From positions 1-64,000 of the forward strand of contig JABFXY010000019.1 in NCBI GenBank assembly GCA_013361525.1: a DNA stretch of 64,000 bases. Direction: 5' to 3'. The position numbers were made by a program, and so were the translations under genes. Source of the DNA: Polyangiaceae bacterium (GTDB lineage: Bacteria > Myxococcota_A > Polyangia > Polyangiales > Polyangiaceae). The number at the start of each line of letters is the position of its first letter. Position 1 is the first letter of the stretch. The notes beneath the pieces were generated by a model. The model saw nothing but the letters and a program-made list of their open reading frames with translations. It had not been told where the DNA came from and made no database searches. Below, in pieces: positions 60,240 through 64,000 of the stretch.

Positions 60240-60388
60240 CCTCGGCGTAAAATGCCCGTGCGGCGCGAACCGAGGGTGTGCGCAGACCGACACGCGCCCC
60301 CCAAACACGAGCGTCTTACCGCTTCTTCGTCCGTCGCGTAGGATGGCCCCGCGAATGGCGCTCCTTCGAGCGGCGTTCTTCGAAGAGG

Positions 60389-61858
60389 ATGCTTCTACGC
60401 TTCGCCCCGCTGCTCGGCTCGACCCTCCTCGCCGCGTTGCTCGCCGGCGGCGGCTGGTATTGGGAGAAGCACGAGGTCGAAGCGGTTCGCAACGGGCTGC
60501 CCGAAGAGGGTGTCGCCGCGACCGGCATTCGCGTCGACGGTGAAGCCATCCCGAGCGGCGTTGCTTACGACGACTTCGTCGAGGCGAGGGCCGACGAGAT
60601 CCTCGATCGCAAGGTGACCCTCGCGTACCAGGGGACGGTCCTCACCACGACGACGCTCCGCGCGCTCGGCGCCGAAGCCGACGTCGACTTCGCGCTCGCG
60701 TCGATCGAGTCGATCGCCCACGAAGGCAACATCTACCGCCGCGCCGCCGAGGCGCGCGCCGCACAGCGCGGTCGTTACGACATCGCGCTGGCCGTCGACG
60801 TGCCGGTCGATGCGCTGGCGGAGGCGCTCGCTCCTTACAAAGAGACCCTCGACCTCGCGCCAATCCCGGCCCGACGCCTCATCGATCGCTCCGCCAACAA
60901 GGACGAGATCGTCCCGCACCGCGAAGGTGCTTACCTCGACGTCTACGCGGCGACCGAGGCCGTGCTCGTCGCCGCGCGCGCGGGCGATCCGAACGTGGAG
61001 CTCTCGCCGTTCCGCTCGATGCCGACGGCGACGAAGGAGGCGGTCACGCGCGCGGAGGTAACGACCGTCGTCTCCTCCTTCGAGACGCGCTTCGGGGGCC
61101 CGCCCGGTCGAAATCGAAACATCGAGCGAGCGGCGAGCCAGCTCAATGGCCTCGTCCTGATGCCGAACGACACCGTCAGCTTCAACGACACGGTGGGTCC
61201 TCGGTCGGTGGACAACGGCTTCTTCTCCGCCCCGGAGATCTACAAGGGCGAGATGCGCGAAGGGATCGGCGGCGGCTCCTGCCAGGTCGCGAGCACGCTG
61301 TACGCGGCGGCGTTCTTCGGCGGCTTCGACATCGTCGAGCGACGAAACCATTCGCGCCCGAGCGGTTACATCCGACCCGGCATGGATGCGACCGTCTCCT
61401 TCCCGGTCCTCGATCTCCGCATCAAGAACCCCTACGACTTCCCCGTCGTCCTGAGCGCGAAGGTCGAGCCCGGCATGCTCCGGTTCGAGATGCTCGGCAA
61501 AGAGCGGCGGGTGGAGGTCGAGCTCGCGACCGAGACCCTCGCCGTCCTCAAGTACTCCCGCAAGCTCGAGAAGGCTGCTTACGTCCCCGCCGGGGAGTTC
61601 AAGGTCAAGCAGAAGGGCAAGCGCGGGCTGTCGATCAAAAAGGTCAAAACGGTGAAGGATCTGCGAACGGGTGAAGCGCACCTCGAGGAGACGCGCGACA
61701 CGTACCCGCCGACGCAGGAGATTTACCTGGTCGGTCCGGGAACGTCCGACGACGACCTTCCGCCGCTCGAGCCCACGGACACCTCCGCGACGTCGAAGCC
61801 GTCGGATCCGGTGAGCGAGGTGGGGCCGCCTTCATCCAGCACGGGTGAAGGCGTCTAA
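60389..61858 (+). CDS. VanW-family protein
   Basis: 489 aa from ATG 60389. A signal anchor (FAPLLGSTLLAALLAGGGWY) is followed by a helical YkuD-associated-like N-terminal domain (residues about 45-240). The VanW domain begins near residue 250: FGGPPGRNRNIERAASQLNG, MPNDTVSFNDTVGPR, GGGSCQVASTLYAAAFFGG and ERRNHSRPSGYIRPGMDAT. A Thr/Ser/Pro-rich tail ends the protein. VanW-type proteins are of uncertain activity, usually linked to cell-wall processes. It precedes a Ser/Thr kinase gene by 75 bases. Confidence 0.85.
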   Translation: MLLRFAPLLGSTLLAALLAGGGWYWEKHEVEAVRNGLPEEGVAATGIRVDGEAIPSGVAYDDFVEARADEILDRKVTLAYQGTVLTTTTLRALGAEADVDFALASIESIAHEGNIYRRAAEARAAQRGRYDIALAVDVPVDALAEALAPYKETLDLAPIPARRLIDRSANKDEIVPHREGAYLDVYAATEAVLVAARAGDPNVELSPFRSMPTATKEAVTRAEVTTVVSSFETRFGGPPGRNRNIERAASQLNGLVLMPNDTVSFNDTVGPRSVDNGFFSAPEIYKGEMREGIGGGSCQVASTLYAAAFFGGFDIVERRNHSRPSGYIRPGMDATVSFPVLDLRIKNPYDFPVVLSAKVEPGMLRFEMLGKERRVEVELATETLAVLKYSRKLEKAAYVPAGEFKVKQKGKRGLSIKKVKTVKDLRTGEAHLEETRDTYPPTQEIYLVGPGTSDDDLPPLEPTDTSATSKPSDPVSEVGPPSSSTGEGV

Positions 61859-61933
61859 GGTCGCACCAACGCGCGCGTTTGTGCGGCATTCGCCTCCCCG
61901 CCCGCCGCGACTTCCCCTATCATTCGGCCCGTC

Positions 61934-63457
61934 GTGCAAGGCGTCGCAGGCCCAGCTTCGGAACCGAATCAGGTTCGCGTCGGCGACGTCCTCGGTGGCC
62001 GCTATCAGGTCGTGCGCATCATCGGACGCGGCGGCATGGGCGTCGTGGTCGAGGGTCGCAGCGCAGGCCACGGACAGCGTGTGGCGATCAAGCTGCTGCA
62101 CCAGCGACATCGGGACAACGCCGAGGCTGTCGCGCGCTTCGCGCAGGAAGGGCGAGCCGCGGCGCAGATCCGTGGCGAGCACAGCGTGCGCCTCTACGAC
62201 AGCGGAACACACGAGGGTTGCCCCTTTCTCGTCATGGAGCTGCTCGTCGGGCGCGACATGGCGTCGCTCTTGGAAGACGGACCCGTGCCTCTCCACGAGG
62301 CAGCGACGTATCTGCTCCAAGCGTGCGAAGGGATCGCCGAGGTCCATGCACACGGCATGGTTCACCGCGACCTCAAGCCGTCGAACCTCTTCTTGACGGA
62401 GAAGCCCGACGGAAGCCCCCTCGTGAAGATCCTCGACTTCGGGATCGCGAAGGGTGTTCGAGCGGACGACGAAAGCGCGCTCGTGCAGACGCAGACGCTC
62501 ATCGCGCTCGGAACACCGCTCTATATGTCGCCCGAACAGATTCGATCGTCCCAGTCGGTCGACGCTCGGGCGGACGTGTGGTCGCTCGGGGCAATTTTCT
62601 ACGAGCTCGTCGCCGGCCGGCCGCCGTTCGCCGGCAACACCGTGACGAACATCACCGCGCAGGTGTTGGAGCGAGATCCGCCGCCGCTGTCTTCGGTCGC
62701 GAGAGGCGCGCCGCCGGAGGTCGACGCGATCATCTGGAACGCGATGCGCAAGCGCCCGGACGAGCGCTTCGTCGACGTCGCTGCGCTCGCCGCCGCGCTC
62801 GAGCCGTTCGCAGGTCCTGAATGTGCGGGGTCGGCTGCGCGCAGCGCGCGCATTCTTCAGGGGGCTCTGCGGCAAGATGTCGTGACCACGCCGCCCGTCG
62901 CGCACGACGACGGGCTCGGTGGGACGATTCGCTTCGATCCTCGCCGTCGGTCCCGGTGGATGAGAGGGCTCGTCGCGTTGCTCGCGGTCGTCGCGGGTGT
63001 CATGGTGGCGCTCGCGGTGACGGCCTACCAGAGCGCAAAAGGAGCATCATCCCAGCAGCTCGCCAAGCGCGGCCTGCGCCCCGCGATTGGGCAAATGGTC
63101 GACGCCGCGACCATGGGTCCGACCGTCGCGGCAGCCCCTTCGATCGTTGAATCAACGTCGGCGCAACCCGTCGAAGTGGCCGGCGACGTGGCTTCCGCGA
63201 ACGCATCGACGACAGCGAGTGTCCAAACCGCGCCGATCGCCGGCATCGCGACCCCGACGGTGTTGGCGCCGCAGATGACCTCGGCCCCGCAAACGACCGG
63301 TACGGCGCAGACGTTTCCGGGCGGTCGCGGGGTCGGCCCCGGAGCTGCGGCTCCGTCTACGGCGGAGCATCGCCCTCGCCCCGATCCCACGGCGCCACCC
63401 GCAGCTCCGCCCCCGGCGACCGAAGAGCCGTTCAACCCGTTCTCCGAGCGAAACTGA
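61934..63457 (+). CDS. Transmembrane Ser/Thr protein kinase
   Basis: 507 aa from GTG 61934. Kinase motifs: GRGGMGVVVEGRS, VAIKLLHQ, HRDLKPSNLFLTE, DFGIAKGV, TPLYMSPEQIRSS (domain about residues 25-290). One transmembrane helix (residues about 337-357, MRGLVALLAVVAGVMVALAV) precedes an extracytoplasmic Ala/Thr/Pro tail without a known sensor domain. It is followed two bases later by the last small gene, so the pair is probably co-transcribed and the small protein may be a target or partner. Confidence 0.92.
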   Translation: MQGVAGPASEPNQVRVGDVLGGRYQVVRIIGRGGMGVVVEGRSAGHGQRVAIKLLHQRHRDNAEAVARFAQEGRAAAQIRGEHSVRLYDSGTHEGCPFLVMELLVGRDMASLLEDGPVPLHEAATYLLQACEGIAEVHAHGMVHRDLKPSNLFLTEKPDGSPLVKILDFGIAKGVRADDESALVQTQTLIALGTPLYMSPEQIRSSQSVDARADVWSLGAIFYELVAGRPPFAGNTVTNITAQVLERDPPPLSSVARGAPPEVDAIIWNAMRKRPDERFVDVAALAAALEPFAGPECAGSAARSARILQGALRQDVVTTPPVAHDDGLGGTIRFDPRRRSRWMRGLVALLAVVAGVMVALAVTAYQSAKGASSQQLAKRGLRPAIGQMVDAATMGPTVAAAPSIVESTSAQPVEVAGDVASANASTTASVQTAPIAGIATPTVLAPQMTSAPQTTGTAQTFPGGRGVGPGAAAPSTAEHRPRPDPTAPPAAPPPATEEPFNPFSERN

Positions 63458-63459
63458 CG

Positions 63460-63957
63460 ATGACACGCAAAGTCTTTCTCTCTCGCGGGCACAGCGTCGC
63501 GGACACGGTCCTGCCGCCGACCGTCGACTCGATGCGACAGCGCCTCGGCGGTCGCGTCGGCGCGGGCTCAGGCGCATTTCGGATCGGCGCAGTCGTCGAG
63601 GTCCCCACCGCCTCGGGTGGCGCGCGCACCGGCATCGTGCTCGCGTCGACGACGTCGAGCGTCGACGTTTTCCTAGAGCGAGGCATCGTGAAGCGCACCG
63701 AGCCCGGCAACGTGAAGCTCCAGCTCGGCGGCACCCCCAGCGCGCTCGCGCGCGTCGCCGAGCAAGCGAACGTGTTCGCGACCCTCTTCGAGGGGCAGGC
63801 GGTCCACGTCGAGCGTGGCGAAGGCTCGAGCACCCGCGGCACGCTTCGCGAGAAATGCCGCTACGGCGCACTCGTCGAGATCGACGGCGGGACGATGCTC
63901 GGCGTCGGCTTCCAACGGCTCTGGCCGGCGCCTGCGCCGACGAGCGAGCCGGCCTGA
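63460..63957 (+). CDS. Conserved-looking small protein, unknown function
   Basis: 165 aa, starting two bases after the kinase stop. Beta-rich sequence: GAFRIGAVVEVPTASGGART, GIVLASTTSSVDVFLERGIV, GEGSSTRGTLREKCRYGALV, and EIDGGTMLGVGFQRLWP. The spacing of repeated short strands suggests a small PilZ- or SH3-like barrel; I do not recognise it. No signal peptide or membrane segment. Position after a Ser/Thr kinase suggests a functional tie. Confidence 0.6.
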   Translation: MTRKVFLSRGHSVADTVLPPTVDSMRQRLGGRVGAGSGAFRIGAVVEVPTASGGARTGIVLASTTSSVDVFLERGIVKRTEPGNVKLQLGGTPSALARVAEQANVFATLFEGQAVHVERGEGSSTRGTLREKCRYGALVEIDGGTMLGVGFQRLWPAPAPTSEPA

Positions 63958-64000
63958 AGCGAGTCAGCAACGGATTGAAGCGTCCCTGAAATGACAGAAG

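Overview
The window is GC-rich and densely coded, with many GTG starts and 4-bp stop/start overlaps. It looks like the chromosome of a myxobacterium, most likely of the Polyangiales/Sorangiineae side of Myxococcota. The support is two MYXO-CTERM-type C-terminal tails (Gly/Cys motif, transmembrane segment, Arg cluster), a MopE-like Cys/Asp repeat protein, three Pknb-type Ser/Thr kinases, an FHA/sigma-54 activator, many lipoproteins and a class II HMG-CoA reductase. No tRNA, rRNA, CRISPR array or insertion sequence was recognised. The taxonomic call is inference from family content.

Layout. 1-4.6 kb: end of a MYXO-CTERM protein, a large Cys-rich surface protein, a strong bidirectional terminator, and an ECF sigma / membrane anti-sigma / CpxP-like trio on the minus strand. 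4.9-8.3 kb: pyrimidine-nucleoside phosphorylase, a two-component pair and a small lipoprotein. 8.5-14.6 kb: a DUF3293 protein, then a Gld-type ABC cassette (ATPase, permease, GldG-like, DUF4340). 14.8-22 kb: DUF2382/PRC-barrel stress protein, OmpA-family protein, YaeQ, then an operon of a membrane-tethered PstS-like binding protein, a hybrid histidine kinase with Hpt domain, and a single-domain response regulator.

22.1-32.3 kb is the most unusual part: a compact type VI secretion accessory island. The minus-strand operon is vgrG, an ATPase, a DcrB/Eag-like adaptor, an M15-like peptidase with a peptidoglycan-binding domain and no signal peptide, and a large DUF2169 protein. It lies between two inverted copies of a roughly 130-bp repeat. 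Divergent from vgrG is a second, paralogous ATPase and then an FHA-domain sigma-54 activator. Both divergent transcripts are preceded by nearly identical sigma-54 -24/-12 elements. Both ATPases carry DRPE where DEPE is expected at Walker B.

32.3-43 kb: a PEGA lipoprotein / TonB-dependent receptor / EF-hand-like lipoprotein cassette, an MFS exporter, a phosphodiester glycosidase with SLH repeats and MYXO-CTERM tail, an XRE/MmyB regulator divergent from a SnoaL-like protein, an ankyrin protein and a large lipoprotein. 43-48 kb: a triple-repeat Cys-rich lipoprotein, a second ECF sigma/anti-sigma pair, a metallo-beta-lactamase-fold protein, a VOC protein, and a region with less GC bias that holds a possible broken gene coupled to a small membrane protein. 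48-53 kb: a MASE1 histidine kinase, divergent from a TPM-domain protein and a double Tim44/zinc-ribbon protein. 53-64 kb: three Ser/Thr kinases interleaved with a zinc-ribbon protein, a radical SAM/SPASM enzyme, HMG-CoA reductase, an SH3 protein, a VanW-family protein and a small unknown protein.

Two copies of a 120-nt palindromic repeat with 25-bp arms sit six bases after stop codons at 14.6 and 59.1 kb.
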